From: QNFN01 sp033722135
GTDB lineage: Bacteria > Pseudomonadota > Gammaproteobacteria > QNFN01
Reading direction: 5' to 3'
Assembly (NCBI GenBank): GCA_033722135.1
Contig: JAWVZO010000139.1
Location: 1 to 6,996 of the forward strand
Length of the DNA stretch: 6,996 bases
A program made the translations under genes and the position numbers. The first letter of the stretch is position 1, and each line of letters opens with the position of its first letter. Of this stretch, positions 1 through 6,996 are shown in pieces. The notes beneath the pieces were generated by a model, which was not told where the DNA came from, did no database searches, and worked only from the letters and a program-made list of their open reading frames with translations.

Positions 1-701
1 ATCGCGAGCTCCAGCGTCGCGCCGACCCCGCTGGCCACGAGCACGTGCCCGAGATCGGCGGCGAGCCCGTCCGAGAGATCGATCGCGGCCGGCGCGAGAC
101 CGCGCAGGGCACGGCCCGCGGCCAGCCGGGGCGTCGGCCTGAGCAGCCGCTCGCGCAGCGTGTCGCGTTCGCCGGCGGCCAGGCCGGGCGGGTCCCGGAG
201 GGCGAGCGCGGCGTCGCCCAGCGTCCCGGTAACGCAGACCGCATCGCCCGGACGGGCGCCGTCGCGACGCAACGCCTCGCCGGCCGGCACGTGCCCCGCG
301 GCCTGAATGGTGACGGCCAGCGGGCCGCGCGTCGTGTCGCCGCCGACCAGCGCGACGCCGTGCGCCTCCGCGAGCGAGGCGAGCCCGCGGGCGAAACGCC
401 CGACCCACGCCTCGTCGATGCCGGGCAGGGTCAGCGCCAGCGTGAACCAGGCCGGGGTCGCGCCCATCGCGGCGAGGTCGCTGAGGTTGACCGCGAGCGC
501 CTTGTGGCCGAGCGAGTCCGGCTCGACGTCGGGATCGAAATGGACCCCGGAGACCAGGGCGTCCACGGTGACCGCCAGCACCTCGCCCGGCCCGGGCGGG
601 AGGAGTAGCGCGGCGTCGTCGCCCACGCCGAGCAGCACGCCGGGGTGACTGTCGTGGCCCGCGAAGTGGCGGGCGATCAGTTCGAACTCGGAAACCGGCA
701 T
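1..701 (-). CDS. thiL: Thiamine-monophosphate kinase ThiL (3' end outside the window)
   Basis: ThiL phosphorylates thiamine monophosphate with ATP to give thiamine diphosphate, the last step of cofactor synthesis in the cytoplasm. I translated 233 residues from the ATG at 701 (starting MPVSEFELIARHF) and the frame stays open to the window edge. Visible family motifs are GVGDDAALL (residues 25-33, acidic metal/ATP site), VTVDALVSGVHF (44-55), NLSDLAAMGA (72-81), GGDTTRG (120-126), VTGTLGDAAL (157-166) and DLSDGLAADLGH (208-219). Family members have about 320-330 residues, so roughly the last 90 lie beyond position 1. The start matches the usual N-terminus, but no good Shine-Dalgarno sequence precedes it; the gap to nusB is 46 bases and holds only a 7-base direct repeat (729-735 and 741-747). 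In relatives pgpA often follows; that cannot be seen here. Confidence 0.96.
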   Translation of the reverse strand, partial: MPVSEFELIARHFAGHDSHPGVLLGVGDDAALLLPPGPGEVLAVTVDALVSGVHFDPDVEPDSLGHKALAVNLSDLAAMGATPAWFTLALTLPGIDEAWVGRFARGLASLAEAHGVALVGGDTTRGPLAVTIQAAGHVPAGEALRRDGARPGDAVCVTGTLGDAALALRDPPGLAAGERDTLRERLLRPTPRLAAGRALRGLAPAAIDLSDGLAADLGHVLVASGVGATLELA

Positions 702-747
702 CGTGGCATTCGGGCAGGTAGCGACCCGGCAGGGCCGCACGCAGGGC

Positions 748-1185
748 TCAGGGCGATTCGCCCGAGGCCTCGCGCTCGACCTGGCGCAGCTGCAGCGCGA
801 GGCGGTCGAGCACGCCGTTGACGAAGCGGTGCCCCTGCTCGGCTCCGAACCGCTTGGCCAGGTCGACCGCCTCGTTGATCACCACGCGGTACGGCACCTC
901 GGGACGGTGCGCGAGTTCGTAGGCTGCCACGCGCAGGACCGCCCGCTCGACCGGGTCGACCTGGTCGAGGGGCCGGGCGAGCAGCGGGACGAGCAGGTCG
1001 TCGAGCTCGTCGAGCGAGCGCACCACGCCGCGCAGCAGCGTCTCGAAATACTCGCGCCGTTCGGCGGTCGGCGCCTGCTCGGCACCGAACTGGTCGAGGA
1101 TGTCGCCGACGTCCTGGCCGGCCAGCTGCCACTGGTAGAGCGCCTGGACGGCGAGGCGCCGGGCCGGTGTGCGCGCGTTGCCCAC
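748..1185 (-). CDS. nusB: Transcription antitermination factor NusB
   Basis: NusB is a small all-helical RNA-binding protein that pairs with NusE (ribosomal protein S10) on boxA RNA, supporting antitermination and rRNA synthesis. The 145-residue product has the usual length and motifs: ARRLAVQALYQWQ (residues 8-20, arginine-rich N-terminal helix), LDQVDPVERAVLRVAAYEL (73-91), VPYRVVINEAVDLAKRFG (97-114) and GHRFVNGVLD (118-127). The start is GTG. It is forced, because the codon directly before it is the in-frame TGA of ribH and no other plausible start lies before the conserved ARRLAVQAL segment. No Shine-Dalgarno sequence is apparent in the end of ribH, so translation probably depends on ribosomes finishing ribH (inference). 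It is followed by thiL after 46 bases. Confidence 0.97.
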   Translation of the reverse strand: MGNARTPARRLAVQALYQWQLAGQDVGDILDQFGAEQAPTAERREYFETLLRGVVRSLDELDDLLVPLLARPLDQVDPVERAVLRVAAYELAHRPEVPYRVVINEAVDLAKRFGAEQGHRFVNGVLDRLALQLRQVEREASGESP

Positions 1186-1662
1186 TCAGTCGATCTGGCG
1201 CAGGAGGTTGACCATCTCGATGGCCGAGAGCGCCGCCTCGGCCCCCTTGTTGCCGGCCTTGGTGCCGGCACGTTCGATCGCCTGCTCGATGGTGTCGACG
1301 GTCAGCACCCCGAACGCGACCGGCACGCCGTACTGCAGCGACACCTGGGCCAGCCCCTTGGTGCATTCGCCGGCGACGTACTCGAAGTGGGGCGTGCCGC
1401 CGCGGATCACCGCGCCGAGCGCGACGATGGCGTCGAAACCGCCGGCGGCGGCGATCCTCTGCGCCGCCAGGGGCATCTCGAAGGCGCCGGGCACGCGGAA
1501 CACCTGCAGGTCGGCGGCGTCGGCGCCGTGCCGGCGCAGTGCGTCGATCGCCCCGGCCTCGAGGCTGTCGGTGACGAAGCTGTTGAAACGCCCCACGACC
1601 AGCGCGAAGCGGGCCTTGTGCACCGCCAGCGTTCCCTCGCGGCTCTTGATCTCCTGGTTCAT
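1186..1662 (-). CDS. ribH: 6,7-dimethyl-8-ribityllumazine synthase (RibH)
   Basis: RibH condenses 5-amino-6-ribitylaminouracil with 3,4-dihydroxy-2-butanone 4-phosphate to form 6,7-dimethyl-8-ribityllumazine, the penultimate step of riboflavin synthesis. In the family it assembles as pentamers or 60-mer capsids. The 158-residue product shows GRFNSFV (24-30, substrate pocket), VPGAFEMP (57-64), GAVIRGGTPHFEYVA (83-97) with the expected catalytic His92, FGVLTVDTIEQAIERAGTK (117-135) and AGNKGAEAA (136-144). The ATG at 1662 is preferred over an in-frame ATG 12 codons upstream because a good ribosome binding site (1666-1672) sits just before it and the product then has normal family length. The gene lies 43 bases after ribBA, and its TGA directly abuts the GTG of nusB in the same frame. 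Confidence 0.97.
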   Translation of the reverse strand: MNQEIKSREGTLAVHKARFALVVGRFNSFVTDSLEAGAIDALRRHGADAADLQVFRVPGAFEMPLAAQRIAAAGGFDAIVALGAVIRGGTPHFEYVAGECTKGLAQVSLQYGVPVAFGVLTVDTIEQAIERAGTKAGNKGAEAALSAIEMVNLLRQID

Positions 1663-1665
1663 CGT

Positions 1666-1672
1666 CTCTCCC
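1666..1672 (-). promoter_or_regulatory. Ribosome binding site of ribH
   Basis: On the minus strand GGGAGAG ends three bases before the ATG at 1662. It decides between this start and the in-frame ATG at 1698, which has no comparable purine tract in front of it. Confidence 0.6.
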
Positions 1673-1682
1673 GTTGCAAGGT

Positions 1683-1705
1683 CCCCGTCGTGCGCCACGC
1701 CGGGG
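1683..1705 (-). other. Hairpin in the ribBA-ribH intergenic region
   Basis: A compact inverted repeat fills the gap directly after the ribBA stop codon. Outer arms CCCCG (1683-1687) and CGGGG (1701-1705) and inner arms CGTG (1689-1692) and CACG (1696-1699) pair around a 3-base loop, with one T/C mismatch (1688/1700). In the direction of transcription no T-run follows, so it is not a canonical intrinsic terminator. The ribH ribosome binding site begins 11 bases further on. Possible roles are mRNA stabilisation, processing or tuning of ribH expression (inference only). Confidence 0.45.
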
Positions 1706-2812
<1,107 letters not shown>

Positions 2813-2834
2813 GCCCGTTTCCCGTCTCGGCGGC

Positions 2835-3503
2835 TCAGTGGCGCGCGCCCGCCAGGCCCTGCCCGGCGAGCCACTCGGCGGTCAGCGTGCCGGTGGCGGC
2901 CGGCCGTGAACCCGACGCGAGCAGCAGCCGCTCGACGTAGCGGGCGATCAGGTCGACCTCGAGGTTGACCCGGCGCCCGGGTCGCGCGTCGTCGAGGGTG
3001 GTGCCGGTCAGGGTGTGCGGCACGATGTTGAGATCGAACTCGGGACCGTCGACGTCGTTGACGGTCAGGCTGATGCCGTCGAGGCAGATCGAGCCCTTCG
3101 CGGCGAGGTAGCGCGCCAGTTCCGCGGGCGCGCGCACCCTCAGGCGAGCCGAGCGGCCGACCGGCGACCGCGCAACGATCTCGCCGACCCCGTCGACGTG
3201 GCCGGTGACCAAGTGGCCGCCGAGGCGGCTCGCCGGGGTCAGGGCCAGCTCGAGGTTCAGCGGGTCGCCTACACGCAGCTCACCGAGCGTGGTGCGCGCG
3301 ATGCTCTCCCGCGAGACGTCGGCCCAGTAGCCGTCGGACTCGAGTTCGGTCACGGTCAGGCAGACGCCGTTGGTGGCGATGCTGTCGCCGGGCGCCACGG
3401 CCGCGAGGTCGAGCGCGGGCGCGGCGACGCGCAGGCGCAGGTCGCCACCCCGCGGCTGCAGGGCCGCGACGCGGCCGGTTGCCTGGACGATGCCCGTGAA
3501 CAT
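2835..3503 (-). CDS. ribE: Riboflavin synthase, alpha subunit
   Basis: Riboflavin synthase dismutates two molecules of 6,7-dimethyl-8-ribityllumazine into riboflavin and 5-amino-6-ribitylaminouracil. The 222-residue product has the two tandem lumazine-binding barrels expected of the family. Barrel one starts with MFTGIVQ (1-7) and contains GDSIATNGVCLTV (39-51); barrel two contains HLVTGHVDGVG (97-107) and GSICLDGISLTVNDV (137-151), and VNLEVDLIARYVERL (179-193) forms the end. The ATG at 3503 is chosen over an in-frame upstream ATG because MFTGIV is the near-invariant family N-terminus; the extra 12 residues would lie inside ribD. The ribD stop lies two bases before the ATG, which suggests translational coupling; a GGAG sits further upstream within ribD. 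The symbol follows the ribE convention; the E. coli gene is also called ribC. Confidence 0.97.
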   Translation of the reverse strand: MFTGIVQATGRVAALQPRGGDLRLRVAAPALDLAAVAPGDSIATNGVCLTVTELESDGYWADVSRESIARTTLGELRVGDPLNLELALTPASRLGGHLVTGHVDGVGEIVARSPVGRSARLRVRAPAELARYLAAKGSICLDGISLTVNDVDGPEFDLNIVPHTLTGTTLDDARPGRRVNLEVDLIARYVERLLLASGSRPAATGTLTAEWLAGQGLAGARH

Positions 3504-3505
3504 CC

Positions 3506-4678
3506 TCACGAGTCTCCGGGTTCGTCGGACGGGTTGCAAGGGGCGGGCCGGGCGGTGATGCGCAGGTCGCTGCCGACGCGGCGCACCTCCTCGACGTGGA
3601 GCTCGCGGCGTTCCGCCATGCGACTGAGCGCCGGCAGTTTCAGCAGCGGGCGCGCGGTGTCGCCGAGCAGCGTCGGCGCGACGTAGAGGTGCAGCGCGTC
3701 GACCAGGTCCTCGGCGAGCAGCGCGCCGGCCAGGGTGGCACCGGCCTCGACCAGCACCTCGTTGACCTCGCGCCGGGCCAGCTCCTCGAGCACGGCGACC
3801 AGATCGAGGCCGGCCGGCTCTCCGGGAAGCCGCACCACCTCGGCGCCGGCGGCGATCAGGGCCTCCGCCCTCTCGCGACGGTCGACCGCGGTCATCACCA
3901 GCGCCCGCCCCGGGGGACGGAGCAGTCGCGCGGTCGGCGGCGTGCGCAGGTTCGCGTCGAGCACCACCCGCAGCGGGGCGTGCAGCTCGGCATCGAAATG
4001 CCCGGGTAGCTCGCCCGGCTGCAGGCGCACGGTGAGCTCCGGGTCGTCGGCGAGCAGCGTGCCGACGCCGGTCAGGATCGCGCAGCTGCGCGCACGCAGG
4101 CGGTGCACGTCACGGCGCGCGTCGGCCGAGGTGATCCAGCGGCTCTCGCCCGACGCGAGCGCGGTGCGCCCGTCGAGGCTCTGCGCCAGCTTGACCGTCA
4201 CCCAGGGCCGCCCGTCGCGCATGCGCTTGAAGAAGCCGGGGTTGAGCGCCTCGGCCTCGGCCTCGAGCAGGCCGCTCGCGGTGGCGATGCCGGCCGCCTC
4301 GAGCCGCGCCAGGCCCCGGCCGGCGACCCGCGGATCGGGATCGGTGCCGGCGGCGACGACGCGCGCCACCCGCGCGGCGACCAGCGCGTCGGCGCAGGGG
4401 GGCGTGCGCCCCTGGTGAGCACAGGGCTCGAGGGTGACGTAGGCGGTCGCGCCGCGCGCGGCCTCCCCCGCGGCATCGAGGGCGTGGACCTCCGCGTGCG
4501 GTTCCCCGGGTCGCAGGTGAGCCCCCTCGCCGACGCATTCCCCGTGGCGGACCAGCACGCAGCCCACGCGCGGATTGGGGCGGGTACTGAACAGGCCGGC
4601 GTGCGCGAGGCGAATGGCACGCGCCATCCAGCGGTGGTCGGCGGCGTCGAAGCGCGTCCCGGCGTCCCCGTCAGCCAC
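3506..4678 (-). CDS. ribD: Bifunctional diaminohydroxyphosphoribosylaminopyrimidine deaminase / 5-amino-6-(5-phosphoribosylamino)uracil reductase
   Basis: RibD carries out the second and third steps of riboflavin synthesis: deamination of the pyrimidine ring and NADPH-dependent reduction of the ribosyl side chain. With a GTG start at 4678 the product has 390 residues (E. coli 367). The deaminase domain (about 15-146) has the zinc-binding HAE (61-63) and PCAHQGRTPPC (85-95), the cytidine-deaminase-type signature. The reductase domain (about 158-385) begins with WVTVKLAQSLDGRTA (159-173) and GESRWITS (177-184). The GTG overlaps the last 8 bases of nrdR and is the only start close to the expected N-terminus (DHRWMARAI, 14-22). 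An ATG at 4627 would remove 17 residues and has no ribosome binding site. A longer in-frame reading back to 4912 lies inside nrdR and is not supported. The stop is two bases before ribE. Confidence 0.95.
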   Translation of the reverse strand: MADGDAGTRFDAADHRWMARAIRLAHAGLFSTRPNPRVGCVLVRHGECVGEGAHLRPGEPHAEVHALDAAGEAARGATAYVTLEPCAHQGRTPPCADALVAARVARVVAAGTDPDPRVAGRGLARLEAAGIATASGLLEAEAEALNPGFFKRMRDGRPWVTVKLAQSLDGRTALASGESRWITSADARRDVHRLRARSCAILTGVGTLLADDPELTVRLQPGELPGHFDAELHAPLRVVLDANLRTPPTARLLRPPGRALVMTAVDRRERAEALIAAGAEVVRLPGEPAGLDLVAVLEELARREVNEVLVEAGATLAGALLAEDLVDALHLYVAPTLLGDTARPLLKLPALSRMAERRELHVEEVRRVGSDLRITARPAPCNPSDEPGDS

Positions 4679-5198
4679 GCCGGCGTCCGCCGTCGCGCTT
4701 CGCTTCCGGCAGCAGGGCCAGCTGCTGGCGACGCATCTCGGCGCTCGGCGCCTGCTCGAGGCGGTCGATCTCCTCGCGGAAGGCGTTGACGTCCTGGAAG
4801 CTGCGGTAGACCGACGCGAAGCGGACGTAGGCCACCTCGTCGAGCTCGCGCAGCTCGTCCATGACCCGCTCGCCGATGTCGAGCGAGGGCAGTTCCCGCT
4901 CGCCGCTCGCACGCAGGGCGCGCAGGATCCGGCCGATCGCCTGCTCGACCGCCTCGGTGTCGACCGGCCGCTTCTCGAGCGCGCGCAGGATGCCGCCGCG
5001 CAGCTTCTCCTCGTCGAAGGGCACCCGGCTGCCGTCGCGCTTGACCACGCGGGGCATCACCAGCTCGGCGGTCTCGAACGTGGTGAACCGCTCGCCGCAG
5101 CCGAGGCATTCGCGCCGGCGGCGGACGTGGGTGCCCTCGCCCGCCAGCCGCGAGTCGATCACCTTGGTGTCGGCGGCGCCGCAGAAGGGGCAGTGCAT
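4671..5198 (-). CDS. nrdR: Transcriptional repressor NrdR
   Basis: NrdR is a zinc-ribbon/ATP-cone repressor that senses ATP/dATP and binds paired NrdR boxes upstream of ribonucleotide reductase genes. The N-terminus has the four zinc cysteines Cys3, Cys6, Cys31 and Cys34 (CPFC and CLGC), the basic segment VRRRRE (25-30) and RFTTFE (37-42). The ATP-cone spans about residues 49-139, with PRVVKRDGSRVPFDEEKLR (49-67) and VAYVRFASVYRSFQDV (122-137). The product of 175 residues is about 25 longer than E. coli NrdR (149); the extra C-terminal tail from about 150 is basic and ends GGRRRG. The ATG lies 15 bases after glyA with a weak upstream GGAA, and the 3' end overlaps ribD by 8 bases. No NrdR box is recognisable in the window, so its targets are elsewhere. 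Confidence 0.97.
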   Translation of the reverse strand: MHCPFCGAADTKVIDSRLAGEGTHVRRRRECLGCGERFTTFETAELVMPRVVKRDGSRVPFDEEKLRGGILRALEKRPVDTEAVEQAIGRILRALRASGERELPSLDIGERVMDELRELDEVAYVRFASVYRSFQDVNAFREEIDRLEQAPSAEMRRQQLALLPEAKRDGGRRRG

Positions 5199-5213
5199 CG
5201 GCCGGTCGTTCCG

Positions 5214-6467
5214 TCAGCCATAGACGGGGTGATCCCGGCAGAGGGCCAGGACCTGGTCGCGCACGCGGTCGATCACCGCCTGCTCCCCGCGACCGTCGAT
5301 GACGTCGCACATCCACCCGGCGAGGTCGCGGGCGATGGCCTCGTCGAAGCCGCGCGTGGTGATCGCGGGCGTGCCGACGCGGATGCCGCTGGTGACGAAC
5401 GGCGACTGGGGGTCGTTGGGCACGGCATTCATGTTCACGGTGATGTTCGCCGCGCCGAGCCAGGCATCGACGTCCTTGCCGGTCAGCCCGGCCTCGATGA
5501 AGCTGACCAGGAACAGGTGGTTGTCCGTGCCGCCCGAGACGACGTCGTAACCGCGCTCGATGAACACCTTCGCCATGGCCCGCGCGTTGGCGACGACCTG
5601 TCCCTGATAGGTTTTGAACTCGTCGGTCATCGCCTCCTTGAACGCAACCGCCTTGGCCGCGATCACGTGCATGAGCGGCCCGCCCTGGGTGCCCGGAAAG
5701 ACCAGCGAGTTGAGCTTCTTCTCGATCTCGGGGTTGGATCGAGCGAGGATCACGCCGCCGCGCGGGCCACGCAGCGTCTTGTGCGTGGTCGACGTGGTGA
5801 CGTCGGCGATGGCGACCGGGCTCGGGTAGTGGCCGGTCGCGACCAGGCCCGCGACGTGGGCCATGTCGACGAGCAGGTACGCGCCGACCTCGTCGGCGAT
5901 GGCGCGGAAGCGCGCCCAGTCCACGACCCGCGAGTAGGCTGAGAAGCCGGCGACGATCATCTTCGGACGGTGCTCGCGGGCGAGCGCCTCGACCTGCGCG
6001 TAGTCGATCTCGCCGGTGGCCGTGTCGAGCCCGTACTGCACGGCGTTGTACAGCTTGCCGGAGAAGCTCGGCTTGGCGCCGTGCGTCAGGTGGCCGCCGT
6101 GGGCGAGGCTCATGCCGAGCACCGTGTCGCCCGGCGCGAGCAGCGCCATGTAAACGGCGGCGTTGGCCTGGGAGCCGGAGTGCGGCTGGACGTTGGCGTA
6201 GTCGGCGCCGAACAGCGCCTTGGCGCGCTCGATCGCGAGGCGCTCCGCGACGTCGACGTGCTCGCAGCCGCCGTAGTACCGCTTGGCCGGGTAGCCCTCG
6301 GCGTACTTGTTGGTCAGCACCGAGCCCTGCGCTTCGAGCACCCGCGGGCTCGCGTAGTTCTCCGAGGCGATCAGCTCGATGTGCTCCTCCTGGCGGCGCG
6401 CCTCCGCCCGCATCGCCACCAGAAGCTCGTCGTCGAAGCCCTCGATCCGCCCGGCAGGATCGAACAT
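5214..6467 (-). CDS. glyA: Serine hydroxymethyltransferase GlyA
   Basis: GlyA is the PLP-dependent enzyme that interconverts serine plus tetrahydrofolate with glycine plus 5,10-methylenetetrahydrofolate, the main source of one-carbon units for purines, thymidylate and methionine. The product has 417 residues, the same length as the E. coli enzyme. Visible motifs are ELIASENYAS (31-40), TNKYAEGYPAKRYYGG (52-67), PHSGSQANAAVY (95-106), SLAHGGHLTHG (120-130) with His126 stacking on PLP, DMAHVAGL (201-208) with Asp201 and His204, and TTSTTHKTLRGPRGG (224-238) with Lys230 as the Schiff-base lysine. The ATG at 6467 is supported by a purine-rich ribosome binding site at 6470-6479. It is the first gene of the run of same-strand genes ending in thiL, so its leader probably carries the operon promoter (inference). 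Confidence 0.98.
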   Translation of the reverse strand: MFDPAGRIEGFDDELLVAMRAEARRQEEHIELIASENYASPRVLEAQGSVLTNKYAEGYPAKRYYGGCEHVDVAERLAIERAKALFGADYANVQPHSGSQANAAVYMALLAPGDTVLGMSLAHGGHLTHGAKPSFSGKLYNAVQYGLDTATGEIDYAQVEALAREHRPKMIVAGFSAYSRVVDWARFRAIADEVGAYLLVDMAHVAGLVATGHYPSPVAIADVTTSTTHKTLRGPRGGVILARSNPEIEKKLNSLVFPGTQGGPLMHVIAAKAVAFKEAMTDEFKTYQGQVVANARAMAKVFIERGYDVVSGGTDNHLFLVSFIEAGLTGKDVDAWLGAANITVNMNAVPNDPQSPFVTSGIRVGTPAITTRGFDEAIARDLAGWMCDVIDGRGEQAVIDRVRDQVLALCRDHPVYG

Positions 6468-6469
6468 GT

Positions 6470-6479
6470 CCCCCTCCCC
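6470..6479 (-). promoter_or_regulatory. Ribosome binding site of glyA
   Basis: On the minus strand GGGGAGGGGG ends two bases before the ATG at 6467. It is the strongest purine-rich ribosome binding site seen in the window and supports the assigned glyA start. Confidence 0.6.
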
Positions 6480-6501
6480 GCCCGCGCCTTGAGCCCGCGC
6501 C

Positions 6502-6531
6502 CCCCGGATGGGCCCGGTCGGCCCATCGGGG
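6502..6531 (-). other. Strong hairpin / palindrome in the glyA leader
   Basis: Perfect 8-base arms GATGGGCC (6507-6514) and GGCCCATC (6520-6527) enclose a 5-base loop. The stem extends by CCCC (6502-6505) against GGGG (6528-6531), with a single bulged G at 6506, for 12 base pairs in all. It lies 34 bases before the glyA ATG. Neither strand has a T-run after it, so it is not a classical intrinsic terminator. It could be an RNA leader structure or a dimeric protein operator; the sequence alone cannot decide. I recognise no glycine, THF or other riboswitch core around it. Confidence 0.5.
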
Positions 6532-6581
6532 CGGGAAAGGCCACGCGCGGGCCGCGGCCGCTTGCCCGGCGAAGACGAGTC

Positions 6582-6996
6582 TTAGGACGGATGCGACAAT
6601 CTTCGACTTTGCGCCGGAGATACCGCGCGAGCCGGGCGGCGTGCGATCGGCCGTCGTGCTCCCGGCGCTCGGCGGCGCGGACCCGAGGCGGGACCCGCGC
6701 CGACGTGGTCGTCCGTGCCCAGCAGCCCGCGGAGGTCGAGGTCGGCGGTCACCACTACGTCGAGGTCGTCGACGGCCAGCTCGAGTCGCGCCGCCCACCA
6801 CCGGTAGGTGGCGAGCTGGCAGGACCCGAGGGCGATCAGGGCGTGGGCGAGCGGAGTCGGTCCGTCGTCGGTCCCACCCAACCGCGGTGCCACGTCGACG
6901 GGGATCTCGTGCCCGCCGCTGCGGAAGCTCATCGGGCCGAACCCGGCCTCGGCACTCCCCTCGATCTGGATCTCGACACCGCTCTGGATCGGGTTG
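6582..6996 (-). CDS. OsmC-family protein, partial (5' end outside the window; C-terminus probably frameshifted)
   Basis: The minus-strand frame is open from the window edge to a TAA at 6582-6584. Counting from an internal ATG at 6932, it contains LGGTDDGPTP (18-27), ALIALGSCQLATYRWWAARL (31-50) with the conserved Cys38, and VVVTADLDLRGLLGTDD (59-75). These are the core motifs of the OsmC/Ohr superfamily, whose members include peroxide reductases and many uncharacterised thiol proteins. The first 21 codons from the window edge also fit, so the internal ATG is probably not the real start. From about residue 80 (near 6693) the similarity stops: the rest is Arg/Pro-rich, and G/C at third codon positions drops. 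A family-like C-terminal pattern (LARYL, then Cys) appears in another frame at 6596-6631. The gene is probably a frameshifted or decaying copy, though a sequencing error is possible. The specific activity is unknown. Confidence 0.6.
   Translation of the reverse strand, partial: NPIQSGVEIQIEGSAEAGFGPMSFRSGGHEIPVDVAPRLGGTDDGPTPLAHALIALGSCQLATYRWWAARLELAVDDLDVVVTADLDLRGLLGTDDHVGAGPASGPRRRAPGARRPIARRPARAVSPAQSRRLSHPS

Noticed and set aside
729..747. Direct repeat GCAGGGC, two copies five bases apart, before thiL
   Set aside because: Seven bases in a G/C-rich background is easily a coincidence, and no other copies or known motif support it.
4679..4912. Extension of ribD upstream to an ATG at 4912 (468 residues)
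   Set aside because: The added residues are an out-of-frame reading of nrdR with Ser/Arg-rich composition, and RibD homologues begin close to the DHRWMARA segment.
6572..6583. 12-base palindrome AAGACGAGTCTT with a 2-base centre, overlapping the TAA of the OsmC frame
   Set aside because: Short arms of five bases, no T-run and no recognised operator; not enough to call a site.
6541..6640. Sigma-70 promoter or PurR operator for glyA
   Set aside because: This is the least G/C-rich part of the leader, but no -35/-10 pair with acceptable spacing was found, and only a loose half-match to a PurR box (GCGCAAA) is present.
4198..6801. An 867-codon minus-strand open frame through ribD, nrdR, glyA and the OsmC region
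   Set aside because: Arg/Gly/Pro-rich translation out of frame with four recognised genes; a composition artefact.

Overview
The window reads as a chromosomal housekeeping locus of a high-GC gammaproteobacterium. The order glyA-nrdR-ribD-ribE-ribBA-ribH-nusB-thiL, all on the minus strand, is a known gammaproteobacterial arrangement (Pseudomonas-like; E. coli has a shorter form without ribE, ribBA and the adjacent glyA). Very strong G/C preference at third codon positions suggests a lineage such as the Ectothiorhodospiraceae/Chromatiales, but the genus cannot be fixed from the sequence. I see no mobile element, CRISPR array, tRNA or rRNA.

Layout in the direction of transcription (from high to low coordinates): 6996-6582 holds the remains or 5'-truncated part of an OsmC-family gene whose C-terminal part looks frameshifted or lost. 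A leader of about 115 bases (6468-6581) carries a strong hairpin and the ribosome binding site of glyA. Then follow glyA (6467-5214), nrdR (5198-4671), ribD (4678-3506, overlapping nrdR by 8 bases), ribE (3503-2835), ribBA (2812-1706, with a degenerate GTP cyclohydrolase II domain), a hairpin at the ribBA/ribH junction, ribH (1662-1186), nusB (1185-748, starting directly after the ribH stop in the same frame) and thiL (701 to beyond position 1). Gaps between these genes run from -8 to +46 bases with no visible terminator, so one polycistronic transcript from a promoter upstream of glyA is the simplest reading.

Function: RibD, RibB, RibH and RibE supply all the dedicated riboflavin steps except GTP cyclohydrolase II and the pyrimidine phosphatase. 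The RibA-like half of RibBA has lost two of three zinc cysteines, so a separate ribA is predicted elsewhere in the genome. GlyA feeds one-carbon and purine metabolism, NrdR represses ribonucleotide reductase genes, NusB acts in rRNA antitermination, and ThiL makes thiamine diphosphate. No stretch above 300 bases lacks a gene.

No undescribed system was found. The points most worth checking are the degenerate RibBA domain, the single-codon junction between RibH and NusB, the apparent OsmC frameshift and two intergenic hairpins.
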